Origin: Nocardia australiensis
GTDB lineage: Bacteria; Actinomycetota; Actinomycetes; Mycobacteriales; Mycobacteriaceae
Length of the DNA stretch: 64,000 nt
Direction of reading: 5' to 3'
Assembly: GCF_020733705.1 (NCBI RefSeq)
Contig: NZ_JAJFZM010000005.1
Coordinates: forward strand, 1 to 64,000
Numbering within the stretch: position 1 is the stretch's first letter; every line of letters starts with the position of its first letter. A program made the translations under genes and the position numbers. This document shows positions 1-13,412 of the stretch, piece after piece. Under the pieces are notes generated by a model, which did not search any database, was not told the origin of the DNA, and was given only the letters and a program-made list of their open reading frames with translations.

Positions 1-99
1 GCGATGACGTTCCCGGCGCGAGTGACAACGACGTTGCTGCGGGGCCGGGTCACTGCCCGCGACGGCAAGGCCGTGGGGAACATTCAGGAGGGGCGGTAG
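1..99 (+). CDS. pyrC: Dihydroorotase, C-terminal end (partial)
   Basis: The window opens inside this gene. Thirty-two codons and a TAG stop remain. The peptide includes RVTTTLLRGRVTARDGKAV, the usual closing strand of actinobacterial dihydroorotase, the third enzyme of de novo pyrimidine synthesis. The catalytic part lies outside the window. The next gene starts on the base directly after the stop codon, so the two are translationally linked in the pyr operon. The assignment rests on this short tail plus the carA-carB-pyrF context that follows. Confidence 0.8.
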   Translation, partial: AMTFPARVTTTLLRGRVTARDGKAVGNIQEGR

Positions 100-602
100 G
101 TGGAAAGAACGCTCTGGGTCATCGGGCTGCTGGTGCTGTTCGCCCTGTGTAGTTGGCTGATGTACCGCGGCTGGCGCAATCGCGCCGCGCGGCAGGCGGC
201 CAGTATCGGTGACCTACCCGGTGTGCCCACCGATTGCGGCGCGCAACTGCTGGAGCCGACCACCGGTATGTATCTCGGCAGCACCTTGGCGCCCAGTTGG
301 CAGGACCGGATCGCGGTGGGCGACTTGGGCTTCCGGGCTACGGCGGAACTGACCAGGTTCGAACGCGGAATTCTGCTCGAACGTGATGGTGCGACGGCGA
401 TCTGGATTCCGCAGGAATCCATTACCGCCGTGCGCACCGAACGCGGCCACGCGGGCAAGGTTATGACGGAAGATGGTGTGCTGGTAATTCGCTGGAAGCT
501 GCCGACGGGAACCGAGATCGATACCGGTTTCCGAGGCGACGACAAGTCGGTCTACCCGGCGTGGCGAGCGGATCCGACCAGGACGAAGACGGGAGAAGAC
601 GA

Positions 603-606
<4 letters not shown>
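100..606 (+). CDS. Membrane-anchored PH-like protein of the pyr operon
   Basis: A 168-residue protein with one N-terminal membrane segment (about residues 4-22, LWVIGLLVLFALCSWLMYR) and a soluble remainder rich in beta strands, as in bacterial PH-like domains. A protein of this type lies between pyrC and carA throughout Corynebacteriales; its function is not established. GTG at 100 follows the pyrC stop with no gap and sits 9 bases after an AGGAGG-like site inside the pyrC end. The stop overlaps the carA start (ATGA), so co-translation with carA is expected. Topology is inferred: N terminus in the membrane, domain probably cytoplasmic. Confidence 0.8.
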
Positions 607-5071
<4,465 letters not shown>

Positions 5072-5101
5072 CGAGGAAACCCCGCCGGACACAGGAGATC
5101 C

Positions 5102-5926
5102 ATGAAAACGTTCGGGCACCGGCTGCGGCACTCGATGCACCATTTCGGTCCGTTGTGCGTCGGCATCGACCCACATCCCGAACTGCTCACGGCCTGGGGT
5201 TTGACCGACGATGTCGAGGGTGTCGAGAAGTTCGCCGAGATCTGCGTCGAAGCATTCGATGGCACGGTCGCGCTGATCAAGCCCCAGGTCGCCTTCTTCG
5301 AAGCCTATGGTTCCGGCGGAATCGCGGTGCTGGAGCGCACCATCGAGGTGCTGCGCTCCTCGGGCACCCTGGTGCTGTCGGATGCCAAACGCGGCGACAT
5401 CGGCTCCACCATGGACGCCTATGCCCGCACTTGGCTCGGTGACGGCCCGCTCGGTTCCGATGCCGTCACCGTCTCGCCCTATCTCGGATTCGGCTCGCTT
5501 GCACCGGCTTTGACGCTGGCGGACGGAAACGGCCGCGGTGTCTTCGTGCTGGCCGCGACGTCGAATCCCGAAGGCGCGCAGGTGCAGCGGGCGTTTGCCG
5601 CCGACGGTCGCACGCTCGCCCAGACCATGGTCGACGAGGCCGCCGCGCGCAATGCCGGCCACGAATTCGGTTCGGTCGGTGTGGTGGTCGGCGCGACATT
5701 GGCCGAGGCCCCCGATCTTTCGAACCTCAACGGACCGGTTCTGATGCCGGGTGTCGGAGCCCAGGGTGGTGGCCCGGAATCCGTGCGCGCATTGGTTTCC
5801 GGGCCGATGCTGCGTGCGGTGGTTCCGGCCGTGTCACGTGAGGTGCTGCGCGCCGGACCGGCTGTGTCGGCACTACGTGCCAAGGTCGGCGCGCTTCAGG
5901 AGGAGTTCGGCTTCCTGCAGGCGTGA
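5102..5926 (+). CDS. pyrF: Orotidine 5'-phosphate decarboxylase (mycobacterial type)
   Basis: PyrF (274 residues) decarboxylates OMP to UMP, the last step of UMP synthesis. It is the longer class found in mycobacteria and myxobacteria, recognised by the opening GPLCVGIDPHPELL, FFEAYGSGG and the catalytic segment LVLSDAKRGDIGSTMDAYA (Lys/Asp charge network). The C-terminal phosphate loop is seen at GPVLMPGVGAQGG. It starts 30 bases after carB behind an ACAGGAG site and ends the pyr operon; a perfect hairpin follows at 5971. Confidence 0.95.
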   Translation: MKTFGHRLRHSMHHFGPLCVGIDPHPELLTAWGLTDDVEGVEKFAEICVEAFDGTVALIKPQVAFFEAYGSGGIAVLERTIEVLRSSGTLVLSDAKRGDIGSTMDAYARTWLGDGPLGSDAVTVSPYLGFGSLAPALTLADGNGRGVFVLAATSNPEGAQVQRAFAADGRTLAQTMVDEAAARNAGHEFGSVGVVVGATLAEAPDLSNLNGPVLMPGVGAQGGGPESVRALVSGPMLRAVVPAVSREVLRAGPAVSALRAKVGALQEEFGFLQA

Positions 5927-5970
5927 TGCTCTCTCTGCCCGTCCACGACAGGTTTTCAGACCCACACGCG

Positions 5971-5990
5971 GCGGCAGAGTTGTCTGCCGC
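5971..5990 (+). terminator. Hairpin after pyrF
   Basis: A perfect 8-bp stem (GCGGCAGA / TCTGCCGC) with loop GTTG, 45 bases after the pyrF stop. There is no T tract, which is common for actinobacterial terminators. Its position at the end of the pyr operon is the main argument. Confidence 0.5.
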
Positions 5991-6494
5991 GCCGTCTGCG
6001 GCAAAGAGGTGCACCGTGGCGGTCGCGGGTCCCTGAGTGGTTTCTGGGCCTCTTTAAGAGGCACTGGGTGTCGTGCGGGACCGTCGTGGCCTGTGTTGCG
6101 GTAGGCGCGTCTATGGTTCGCTCGCGTCATCGGCCGGTCCGGATGGATCCGACACGCGGAAAGTTAAGGCGACACGCGGGAAATCTCTAGAAACTTCCTG
6201 GTCGGGCACGTGCCTGGTTGCTGAGCGGACGCAACTCATCTCCGCAACTGTCCCGCAAACCGAGCAGGTGACCGAAAAAGCCCTGCTGGCGGCACCTTTC
6301 AGTGCTGCGGCGAAACGATCCGCGCGGTGGCGCTGGAGGCGCACGCATCCGGCCGGACACACCCCTACGGCACCGGCGAATCATGCGCTGACCTGGGGGG
6401 TGGGTTCGCAATCGCGCAACGTCGTGGGTACGGTCGCTGAGACTGCTGGGTTACTGGCAGTAGTTAATGCAATGAACAATGAGACGGAGGAACC
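5991..6494. other. Noncoding stretch before mihF
   Basis: About 500 bases between the pyrF hairpin and mihF. No open frame here has a recognisable product. The stretch just upstream of mihF (GGCAGTAGTTAATGCAATG, 6456-6474) is unusually AT-rich for this genome and is a plausible promoter -10 area. Two AC-rich repeats (GACACGCGG at 6150 and 6171) are also present. I see no riboswitch or RNA gene. Confidence 0.4.
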
Positions 6495-6812
6495 GTGGCC
6501 CTTCCCCAGCTGACTGACGAGCAGCGCGCCGCTGCTTTGGAGAAGGCGGCTGCCGCTCGCCGTGCTCGGGCGGAGCTCAAGGAGCGCCTGAAGCGTGGCG
6601 GCACCGACCTGAAGCAGGTCCTCACCGATGCCGAGTCCGATGAGATTCTCGGCAAGATGAAGGTGTCGGCACTGCTCGAGGCCCTGCCCAAGGTGGGCAA
6701 GGTCAAGGCGGCGGAGATCATGAGCGAACTAGAGATCGCCCCCACCCGGCGTTTGCGCGGACTGGGTGACCGGCAGCGCAAGGCGCTGCTCGCCCGATTC
6801 GACTTCGCCTGA
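6495..6812 (+). CDS. mihF: Integration host factor, actinobacterial type
   Basis: A 105-residue basic DNA-binding protein matching mycobacterial IHF in length and content: an N-terminal Lys/Arg/Ala-rich helix (AAALEKAAAARRARAELKERLK) and a helix-two-turn-helix core (LLEALPKVGKVKAAEIMSEL, then TRRLRGLGDRQRKALLARF). mIHF binds and compacts nucleoid DNA and is essential in mycobacteria. The GTG start at 6495 follows a GACGGAGG site and gives exactly the family length. gmk begins 9 bases after its stop, the conserved order. Confidence 0.95.
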   Translation: MALPQLTDEQRAAALEKAAAARRARAELKERLKRGGTDLKQVLTDAESDEILGKMKVSALLEALPKVGKVKAAEIMSELEIAPTRRLRGLGDRQRKALLARFDFA

Positions 6813-6820
6813 CAACGAAG

Positions 6821-7405
6821 GTGATCGGACACACGCGGAAGGGTCGACTGGTTGTACTGGTCGGCCCCTCGGCCGTGGGCAAGTCCACCGTGGTGCGCTG
6901 CGTCCGTGAGCGGCTGCCCCACCTGGTCTTCAGTGTGTCGGCAACGACCCGGGCTCCCAGGCCCGGGGAGGTCGACGGTCGGGACTATCGGTTCGTCACC
7001 CGAGCGGAGTTCGACGCCATGATCGAGGCGAACGAATTGCTCGAGTGGGCGGACATTCACGGAGGACTACAGCGTTCCGGCACCCCCGCGGGGCCGGTGC
7101 GCGAGGCGCTGGCCGGCGGACTGCCCGTCCTCGTCGAGGTCGATCTCGAGGGCGCGCGCTCGGTGCGCAAGGCCATTCCGGAGGCGCTACTGGTGTTTCT
7201 CGCCCCTCCGAGCTGGGACGAATTGGTCGCCCGGTTGCGGTCGCGCGGGACCGAATCACCCGAAGTGATCGAGCGAAGGCTGGAAACCGCCAGGACCGAA
7301 TTGGCGGCCTGTGACGAGTTCGACATCGTCATAGTGAACGACGAGGTGACCAGCGCGTGTGAGCAGTTGGTATCGTTGTTCGTTAGCACAAATTCGAGTT
7401 CGTGA
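6821..7405 (+). CDS. gmk: Guanylate kinase
   Basis: Gmk (194 residues) phosphorylates GMP to GDP with ATP. The P-loop GPSAVGKST is at residues 15-23. The GMP-binding region (SVSATTRAPRPGEVDGRDYRFV) follows, and the lid region carries a run of acidic and Arg residues (RLRSRGTESPEVIERRLETAR). GTG at 6821 is close behind mihF, so the two are probably co-transcribed. It belongs to the mihF-gmk-rpoZ-coaBC series that is stable across Corynebacteriales. Confidence 0.95.
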   Translation: MIGHTRKGRLVVLVGPSAVGKSTVVRCVRERLPHLVFSVSATTRAPRPGEVDGRDYRFVTRAEFDAMIEANELLEWADIHGGLQRSGTPAGPVREALAGGLPVLVEVDLEGARSVRKAIPEALLVFLAPPSWDELVARLRSRGTESPEVIERRLETARTELAACDEFDIVIVNDEVTSACEQLVSLFVSTNSSS

Positions 7406-7432
7406 CCCCTTAACCCCGCAGGAGCCCCCCTA

Positions 7433-7714
7433 GTGAGCAGTACGGCCACCAAGCCCGCGCCCGCATACGACACTCCTATCGGCCTCACCAACCCGCCGAT
7501 CGACGAGTTGCTCGAGCGCACCTCGTCCAAGTACGCCCTGGTCATCTACGCGGCCAAGCGGGCACGTCAGATCAACGACTACTACAACCAGCTCGGCGAC
7601 GGCATTCTCGAGTACGTAGGCCCGCTGGTCGAGCCGGGTCTGCAAGAGAAGCCGCTCTCGGTTGCCATGCGCGAGATCCACTCCGATCTGCTCGAGCACA
7701 CCGAAGGCGAATAG
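7433..7714 (+). CDS. rpoZ: RNA polymerase omega subunit
   Basis: Omega (93 residues) assists folding of the beta' subunit and assembly of RNA polymerase. The conserved core PPIDELLERTSSKYALVIYAAKRARQINDYY is split here as PPIDELLERTSSKYALVIYA followed by AKRARQINDYYNQ, the hallmark of the family. The GTG start follows a CGCAGGAGC site. It sits between gmk and coaBC, as in other actinobacteria. Confidence 0.95.
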   Translation: MSSTATKPAPAYDTPIGLTNPPIDELLERTSSKYALVIYAAKRARQINDYYNQLGDGILEYVGPLVEPGLQEKPLSVAMREIHSDLLEHTEGE

Positions 7715-7772
7715 GCCACCGCTTCGTGTTTGTGGCAGCGCGAACTACACGGATCAGCCACCGGAGGCGTCA

Positions 7773-8996
7773 GTGACCACACGAATCGTCGTCGGCGTAG
7801 GCGGTGGCATCGCCGCCTACAAGGCGTGCTCGATCGTGCGCCGATTCACCGAGACGGGTCACCAGGTTCGGGTGATCCCCACCGAGTCGGCACTGCAATT
7901 CGTCGGCAAGGCGACATTCGAGGCGCTGTCGGGCAACCCGGTGCACACCGATGTGTTCAGCGATGTGCCCGAAGTGCCCCATGTGCGGCTCGGCCAGGAG
8001 GCGGACCTCGTGGTCATTGCCCCGGCGACCGCCGATTTGATGGCGCGCGCCGCACAGGGCCGCGCCGACGATCTACTCACCGCCACGTTGCTGACGGCCC
8101 GATGTCCGGTTTTGTTCGCACCCGCGATGCATACCGAGATGTGGGAGCATCCGGCGACCGTCGCCAATGTCGCGGCGCTGCGTGCGCACGGCGCGATCGT
8201 CATGGAACCCGCGTCGGGCCGGCTCACCGGCACCGATACCGGCCCCGGACGATTGCCAGAACCCGAGGAGATCTTCGGGCTGGCCACGTTGCTGCTCGAA
8301 CGTGCCGACGCGATCCCGCGTGACCTGGAAGGACGCCGTGTGGTGATCACTGCGGGCGGCACCAGGGAACCGCTGGATCCGGTGCGTTTCCTGGGTAATC
8401 GCAGCTCCGGCAAACAGGGCTATGCGCTCGCCCGGGTCGCCGCTCAACGCGGTGCCCAGGTGACGCTGATCGCGGGCAATACCATCGAGATGGCCGCCCC
8501 CGCGGCCGTCGACCTGGTGCACATCACCACCGCCGACCAGCTCAAGACCGCTGTGGAAAAGCATGCGCTCGGAGCGGACGCGGTGATCATGGCGGCGGCG
8601 GTGGCCGATTTCCGGCCGACGTCCGTGGCCGCGGCCAAGATCAAAAAGGGCGCGAGCGAGCCGGACACGATCCCGCTGACCAAGACCGACGACATTCTCG
8701 CCGGACTGGTTCAGTCGAGACGTGACGGTCAACTACCCGGCACCGCGATCGTCGGCTTCGCGGCCGAGACCGGTGACGAGCAGGGCGACGTACTCGGCTA
8801 CGCGCGAGCCAAGCTGGCGCGCAAAGGTTGCGATCTGCTGGTCGTGAACGCGGTCGGCGAAGGCAAGGCGTTCGAGGTCGACACCAACGATGGCTGGCTG
8901 CTCGGCGCGGACGGCGCCGAACAAGCCCTCGACCACGGGTCGAAGGCACTGCTGGCGAGCCGGGTGCTCGACGCGCTCGGTCCGTTGCTGCGCTGA
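7773..8996 (+). CDS. coaBC: Bifunctional phosphopantothenoylcysteine decarboxylase/synthetase
   Basis: CoaBC (407 residues) joins cysteine to 4'-phosphopantothenate and decarboxylates the product in CoA synthesis. The N-terminal flavoprotein CoaC domain starts VVGVGGGIAAYKACSIVRRF and carries PAMHTEMW, the PXMNXXMW-type motif with His in place of the usual Asn, a variant to note. The C-terminal CoaB domain starts near residue 190 (VVITAGGTREPLDPVRFLGN) and contains the KIKK motif. The frame is open upstream to 7662, inside rpoZ, but GTG 7773 follows a CCGGAGG site and matches the family N terminus. Confidence 0.94.
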   Translation: MTTRIVVGVGGGIAAYKACSIVRRFTETGHQVRVIPTESALQFVGKATFEALSGNPVHTDVFSDVPEVPHVRLGQEADLVVIAPATADLMARAAQGRADDLLTATLLTARCPVLFAPAMHTEMWEHPATVANVAALRAHGAIVMEPASGRLTGTDTGPGRLPEPEEIFGLATLLLERADAIPRDLEGRRVVITAGGTREPLDPVRFLGNRSSGKQGYALARVAAQRGAQVTLIAGNTIEMAAPAAVDLVHITTADQLKTAVEKHALGADAVIMAAAVADFRPTSVAAAKIKKGASEPDTIPLTKTDDILAGLVQSRRDGQLPGTAIVGFAAETGDEQGDVLGYARAKLARKGCDLLVVNAVGEGKAFEVDTNDGWLLGADGAEQALDHGSKALLASRVLDALGPLLR

Positions 8997-9398
8997 GGTT
9001 TGTGCGCGCCGAATGATGCGCGGTGATGTGCGGAGGCGCTGGTGCGTCGACGTGCTTGGTCGTCGGCCTGTTGAGTAGCCTGTTGCATTGGCGTGCTGAG
9101 CAATTCGGTGCACAGTGGCTAGTTCGAATCTGGTTGCGACGTCGTACGGATTGCGGCGTCGCGGCAATCGTCGACCTCGACCGTTGGGCTCATGGTGCAG
9201 ATGTTCAGGCGATCGGCGTGATGTCGGGACGAACTTCCGGTCCGAGGCATCGATGGCCGAATAGTCTGGGACAGTGGCAGTCAGCGAACCCGTCGCGTCA
9301 GTGGTTTGGAATAGTCTGAGATGAAGGGTTGCGCGGTAGCGGCATCTCGATACTGTCGCAATCCGATATGAGCAACCCGTTGAGGGAGAGGGAAAACT
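8997..9398. promoter_or_regulatory. metK leader with a 13-base direct repeat
   Basis: A 402-base gap without a credible gene. It holds two near-identical copies of GAATAGTCTGRGA at 9259-9271 and 9309-9321, exactly 50 bases apart. Each contains TAGTCT, which fits the actinobacterial -10 form TANNNT, so they could be tandem promoters or a repeated operator. A strong GAGGGAGAGG Shine-Dalgarno stretch precedes the metK GTG. I looked for a SAM riboswitch and found no recognisable core. Confidence 0.4.
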
Positions 9399-10610
9399 GT
9401 GCGCACGTCCGGCAGCCGGCTATTCACCAGTGAGTCCGTGACCGAGGGTCATCCGGACAAGATCTGTGATGCCATCAGCGATTCCATTCTCGACGCGTTG
9501 CTTACCGAGGACCCCCGCAGCCGCGTCGCGGTGGAAACTCTCGTCACCACCGGTCAGGTCCACGTCGCCGGTGAGGTCACCACATCGGCCTACGCCGACA
9601 TTCCCCGAATCGTCCGCGAGAAGGTTCTCGAGATCGGATATGACTCTTCCGCAAAGGGTTTCGATGGAAACTCCTGCGGTGTGAACATCGCGATCGGCGC
9701 GCAATCCCCGGATATCGCGCAGGGCGTGGACACCTCGCACGAGGCGCGCACCGCCGGGTCCGACGACGAGATCGAGCGCCAGGGCGCGGGCGATCAGGGG
9801 CTGATGTTCGGTTACGCGACCGTCGACACCCCCGAGCTGATGCCATTGCCGATCGCGCTGGCGCACCGGCTCTCGCGCAGGCTGACCGAGGTCCGCAAGT
9901 CCGGTGTGCTGCCGTACCTGCGTCCTGACGGCAAGACCCAGGTCACCATCGAATATGACGGTGACCGTCCGGTCCGGCTCGATACCGTCGTCATCTCCAC
10001 CCAGCACGCCGCCGATATCGATCTGGACAACCTGCTCACTCCCGACATCCGGGAGAAGGTTGTCGATTCGGTGCTGGCGGATCTGGATCTGCCGACCCTG
10101 GACACTTCGGGCATTCGGTTGCTGGTCAACCCCACCGGTAAGTTCGTGCTCGGCGGACCGATGGGTGACGCGGGCCTGACCGGTCGCAAAATCATCGTCG
10201 ACACCTACGGCGGTATGGCCCGTCACGGCGGTGGCGCGTTCTCCGGCAAGGATCCGTCGAAGGTGGACCGTTCGGCCGCGTACGCCATGCGCTGGGTCGC
10301 CAAGAATGTCGTCGCGGCGGGTCTCGCCGATCGGGTCGAGGTTCAGGTCGCCTACGCCATCGGCAAGGCGGCTCCGGTCGGCCTGTTCGTCGAGACTTTC
10401 GGCACGGAGAAGGTCGACCCGACACGTATTTCCTCGGCTATCACCGAGGTATTCGATCTGCGGCCGGGCGCGATCATTCGCGACCTGGGTCTGCTGCGCC
10501 CGATCTACGCACCGACCGCCGCGTACGGTCACTTCGGCCGTACCGACGTCGATCTGCCCTGGGAGCACACCGACCGCGCCGATAAGCTGCGCGCGACCGT
10601 CGGCCTGTAG
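9399..10610 (+). CDS. metK: S-adenosylmethionine synthetase
   Basis: MetK (403 residues) makes SAM from methionine and ATP. Visible signatures: the N-terminal TSESVTEGHPDKICD with the metal and ATP-binding His/Asp, GAGDQGLMFGYA, the glycine-rich loop GGPMGDAGLTGRKIIVDTYG, and GGGAFSGKDPSKVDRSAAY, which binds triphosphate. Length is normal. The GTG start is placed by the GAGGGAGAGG site directly before it. priA follows after 15 bases. Confidence 0.97.
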   Translation: MRTSGSRLFTSESVTEGHPDKICDAISDSILDALLTEDPRSRVAVETLVTTGQVHVAGEVTTSAYADIPRIVREKVLEIGYDSSAKGFDGNSCGVNIAIGAQSPDIAQGVDTSHEARTAGSDDEIERQGAGDQGLMFGYATVDTPELMPLPIALAHRLSRRLTEVRKSGVLPYLRPDGKTQVTIEYDGDRPVRLDTVVISTQHAADIDLDNLLTPDIREKVVDSVLADLDLPTLDTSGIRLLVNPTGKFVLGGPMGDAGLTGRKIIVDTYGGMARHGGGAFSGKDPSKVDRSAAYAMRWVAKNVVAAGLADRVEVQVAYAIGKAAPVGLFVETFGTEKVDPTRISSAITEVFDLRPGAIIRDLGLLRPIYAPTAAYGHFGRTDVDLPWEHTDRADKLRATVGL

Positions 10611-10625
10611 GTCGACCAGGCCCGT

Positions 10626-13400
10626 GTGAACCAACCCACGGCGAACCTTCCCGGCTCTCCTGTGGACCAGCCGTCCACAGGAGCCAGGGTGTCACATGAT
10701 TCGACAGCGGCGGGAAGACCCATCGCACGGGTTCTCCCGCTGCTTTCGCCCGCGCACCTCGACCGCGACTTCGACTATCTCGTCCCGCCCGAGCTGGATG
10801 AGATCGCCCAACCGGGTGTGCGAGTCCGTGTCCGTTTCGCGGGCCGCCTGGTAGACGGCTACCTGCTGACCCGCCTGGCCCATAGCGACCACTCCGGGAA
10901 ACTGGTCACCCTCGGCCGAATCGTTTCGGCCGAACGCGTCCTCACCCCCGAAATCCTGCAACTGGCCACAGCCGTCGCCGCCCGCTACGCGGGCACTCGC
11001 GCCGAGGTCCTGCGCCTAGCCATCCCACCCCGTCACGCCCGCACCGAGACCGGCGACACGAAGAAGTCGAAGGTAACGGAAACCGAAGCAGTGCAGGGGG
11101 ATTCGTGCCCAGCCGATTCAGCGGAGACCAACCGGCCCGCAGCGACGGTACGATCCCGCGCGAAACCTGCCGCGGCCGTACACATAGCGCAGGCAGCCGA
11201 CACCGATTCGAATTCGGGCAACGAGCCTGACCCGGCGCCGGCCGCAATCGACCCAGGCGATCGTTCGGGCCTGACTGCGAAGCCCTCGACCCCCGGACAT
11301 TCGGCTACGCCGAGCGGTGTGACGACTGCTGGGACGGAGGCGGGTGATCGCTCTGGGGCGGCCGAGGGTACCGCGACCGGCTCACGTCCAGGTGCGGCTA
11401 TCGATGTGGCGGCGGCTGATGTTGGTGCGGGCGATCGTTCTGGAGTCGCGGAGGTGCTCTCGGCAGCTGCACGCAACCCTGGTGGCGCGGTGACGGCTCA
11501 GGTCTATCCGGGCGATCGGTCCGGCGGGGCCGTGGAGGTCGCGGCCGCGTCGGGTGATGTGGCGACTGGTGAGGTCGCGGGCGAGCGGTTGGGTCCGGCT
11601 GGTTCGAGTGCGGCCGCCTCGGATGCGGGTACGTCCGATGATGTGCTGGCAGTCGGTGCGAGTGTGGAGCCGTTGGCGGACCGTCGCGTCGCGGTCGCCG
11701 GGACAGTGTCGGTGCACTCAACGGGCTCGGCAACCGCGCTCTCGGCTGCTGAATCTATTGGTGCGCAGACGGATTCGTCCGAACCGCTCGTCGACGTGGT
11801 TGACCTCGGGGCGTGGGCGCGCTATGTGCATGGCGCGGCTTTCGTTAACGCGCTCGGGCAGGGGAGGGGGCCGCGGGCGGCCTGGCAGGCGTTGCCGGGG
11901 GAAGATTGGGCCCGGCGGTTGGCGGAGTTGGCAGCCGTGGTGGCCGGGCGTGGGCAGAGTGCGATTCTGATGGTGCCCGATCAACGGGATCTGGATCGCG
12001 TGCTCGCGGAATGTGTTCGGCTGGTGGGGGATTCAGCGGTCGGTCTGGCAGCGGGTTTGGGGCCCGCCGCGCGTTATCGGCGATGGCTCGCGGCGTTGCG
12101 TGGCTCGGCGCGAGTGGTGGTCGGCACGCGCAGCGCGGTGTTCGCGCCCACGGTGGATCTGGGACTGATCGCGATCTGGGATGACGGCGATGACACCTAC
12201 GCTGAGCCGCGCTCGCCGTACCCGCACGCGCGGGAGGTCGCAATGCTGCGCGCACACGAAAGCGGTGCGGCGTTCGTTGCGGCAGGTCTGGCCAGGACCG
12301 CCGAGGTACAGGCGGTGGTCGACTCGGGTTGGGCGCACGACCTGGTTGCCGAGCGCGCGGTGTTGCGCGCCGCCGTGCCACGGATCAGTGCGCCCGGTGA
12401 CAGCGATATAGCGCTCGAGCGCGACCCGATCGCCCGCGCGATCCGTATCCCCGCTGTGGCGTTCGCGGCCGCGCGTTCGGCGCTGAAAGAGGGAGCCGCA
12501 GTGCTGGTACAGGTTCCCAGGCGCGGGTACATCCCATCGCTGGCCTGCGCGAAGTGCCGGACGCCCGCACGATGCCGACATTGCAATGGGCCTCTCGCGC
12601 TGCCGGAGGATCGGTCGCCGCGTGCGGACATCGCGCACAGTCCGAGCTGTCGCTGGTGCGGTATCACGGAGGCCGCGTACCGCTGCACGCACTGCGGATC
12701 GCGGGCGCTGCGCGCGGTGGTCATCGGCGCGGCTCGTACTGCGGAGGAGCTGGGCCGGGCATTTCCGGGTGTGCCGATTCGCGGTTCCAGCGGTGGCGCG
12801 ATGCTCGATGTGGTCGAGCCAGGGCCGCAGGTCGTTGTCGCGACGGTCGGCGCCGAGCCGGTGCTGCCCGGCGGCTACGGTGTCGCACTGCTGCTCGACG
12901 GCTGGGCGCTGCTGAGTCGCGCCGATCTGCGCGCCGCCGAGGACACACTGCGCCGCTGGATGAGCGCCGCGACGTTGGTCAGAGCGCGCGGGCAGGTCAT
13001 TGTCATGGCCGAGCCCTCGCTGTCGACCGTGCAGGCCCTGGTCCGCTGGGACCCGGTCGGGCATGCGGTCAATGAGGTTGCCGAACGTGCCGAGGTCGGC
13101 TTCCCGCCCGCGGTGCGGATGGCAGCCATCGATGGATCTGCCGATGCGGTAGCCGAATTACTCTCCGCCGCAACACTTCCCGACGATGTCGAGGTGCTCG
13201 GTCCGGTCCCGCTCCCACCCGGCGCCAGGAAGCCGTTCGTCGGCGACAGTCCCGCCGAAGTCGAACGTATGCTGTTACGCGTCCACCGCGCCTCCGGCGC
13301 CGCCCTGGCCCGAGCCCTCACCGCCGCCCAGGCGATCCGCAGCACCCACCGCTCCGACGCTCCGCTTCGTGTCCAGATCGACCCCATCGATATTGGCTGA
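10626..13400 (+). CDS. priA: PriA-like primosomal protein, helicase-inactive, with expanded linker
   Basis: A 924-residue PriA. The N-terminal DNA-binding domain (about residues 30-140, VLPLLSPAHLDRDFDYLVP) and the paired zinc fingers (CAKC, CRHC, CRWC, CTHC between about 640 and 700) are clear. The helicase core has lost the Walker A GxxGSGKT loop, and the DEGH box reads DDGD, so no ATPase activity is expected; this is normal for actinobacteria. Unusual is a low-complexity Ala/Gly/Ser/Asp insert of about 240 residues (about 141-388) with GDRSG repeated at 211, 240, 269 and 296. It makes the protein far longer than the roughly 650-residue relatives. GTG 10626 is used; GTG 10689 is an alternative. 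Confidence 0.9.
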   Translation: MNQPTANLPGSPVDQPSTGARVSHDSTAAGRPIARVLPLLSPAHLDRDFDYLVPPELDEIAQPGVRVRVRFAGRLVDGYLLTRLAHSDHSGKLVTLGRIVSAERVLTPEILQLATAVAARYAGTRAEVLRLAIPPRHARTETGDTKKSKVTETEAVQGDSCPADSAETNRPAATVRSRAKPAAAVHIAQAADTDSNSGNEPDPAPAAIDPGDRSGLTAKPSTPGHSATPSGVTTAGTEAGDRSGAAEGTATGSRPGAAIDVAAADVGAGDRSGVAEVLSAAARNPGGAVTAQVYPGDRSGGAVEVAAASGDVATGEVAGERLGPAGSSAAASDAGTSDDVLAVGASVEPLADRRVAVAGTVSVHSTGSATALSAAESIGAQTDSSEPLVDVVDLGAWARYVHGAAFVNALGQGRGPRAAWQALPGEDWARRLAELAAVVAGRGQSAILMVPDQRDLDRVLAECVRLVGDSAVGLAAGLGPAARYRRWLAALRGSARVVVGTRSAVFAPTVDLGLIAIWDDGDDTYAEPRSPYPHAREVAMLRAHESGAAFVAAGLARTAEVQAVVDSGWAHDLVAERAVLRAAVPRISAPGDSDIALERDPIARAIRIPAVAFAAARSALKEGAAVLVQVPRRGYIPSLACAKCRTPARCRHCNGPLALPEDRSPRADIAHSPSCRWCGITEAAYRCTHCGSRALRAVVIGAARTAEELGRAFPGVPIRGSSGGAMLDVVEPGPQVVVATVGAEPVLPGGYGVALLLDGWALLSRADLRAAEDTLRRWMSAATLVRARGQVIVMAEPSLSTVQALVRWDPVGHAVNEVAERAEVGFPPAVRMAAIDGSADAVAELLSAATLPDDVEVLGPVPLPPGARKPFVGDSPAEVERMLLRVHRASGAALARALTAAQAIRSTHRSDAPLRVQIDPIDIG
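11256..11525 (+). repeat. priA: GDRSG-coding repeat units inside priA
   Basis: Four copies of a GGYGATCG-type segment coding GDRSG occur at about 11256, 11343, 11430 and 11514. Spacing is 87, 87 and about 81 bases, that is 29, 29 and 27 codons. A fifth, decayed copy (GERLG) follows near 11581. The periodicity indicates growth of the linker by tandem duplication followed by divergence of the spacer residues. Confidence 0.7.
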
Positions 13401-13412
13401 CCACTTGTTGCG

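Noticed and set aside
6073..6513. Plus-strand open frame upstream of mihF
   Set aside because: No start context, no domain, and it overlaps the mihF start in another frame.
9322..9398. SAM riboswitch before metK
   Set aside because: I searched the leader for SAM-I, SAM-II and SAM-IV type cores and saw no convincing conserved boxes or pairing.
11256..11525. CRISPR-like array
   Set aside because: The periodic units are in-frame protein-coding repeats of priA with diverged spacers, too few and too variable for CRISPR.
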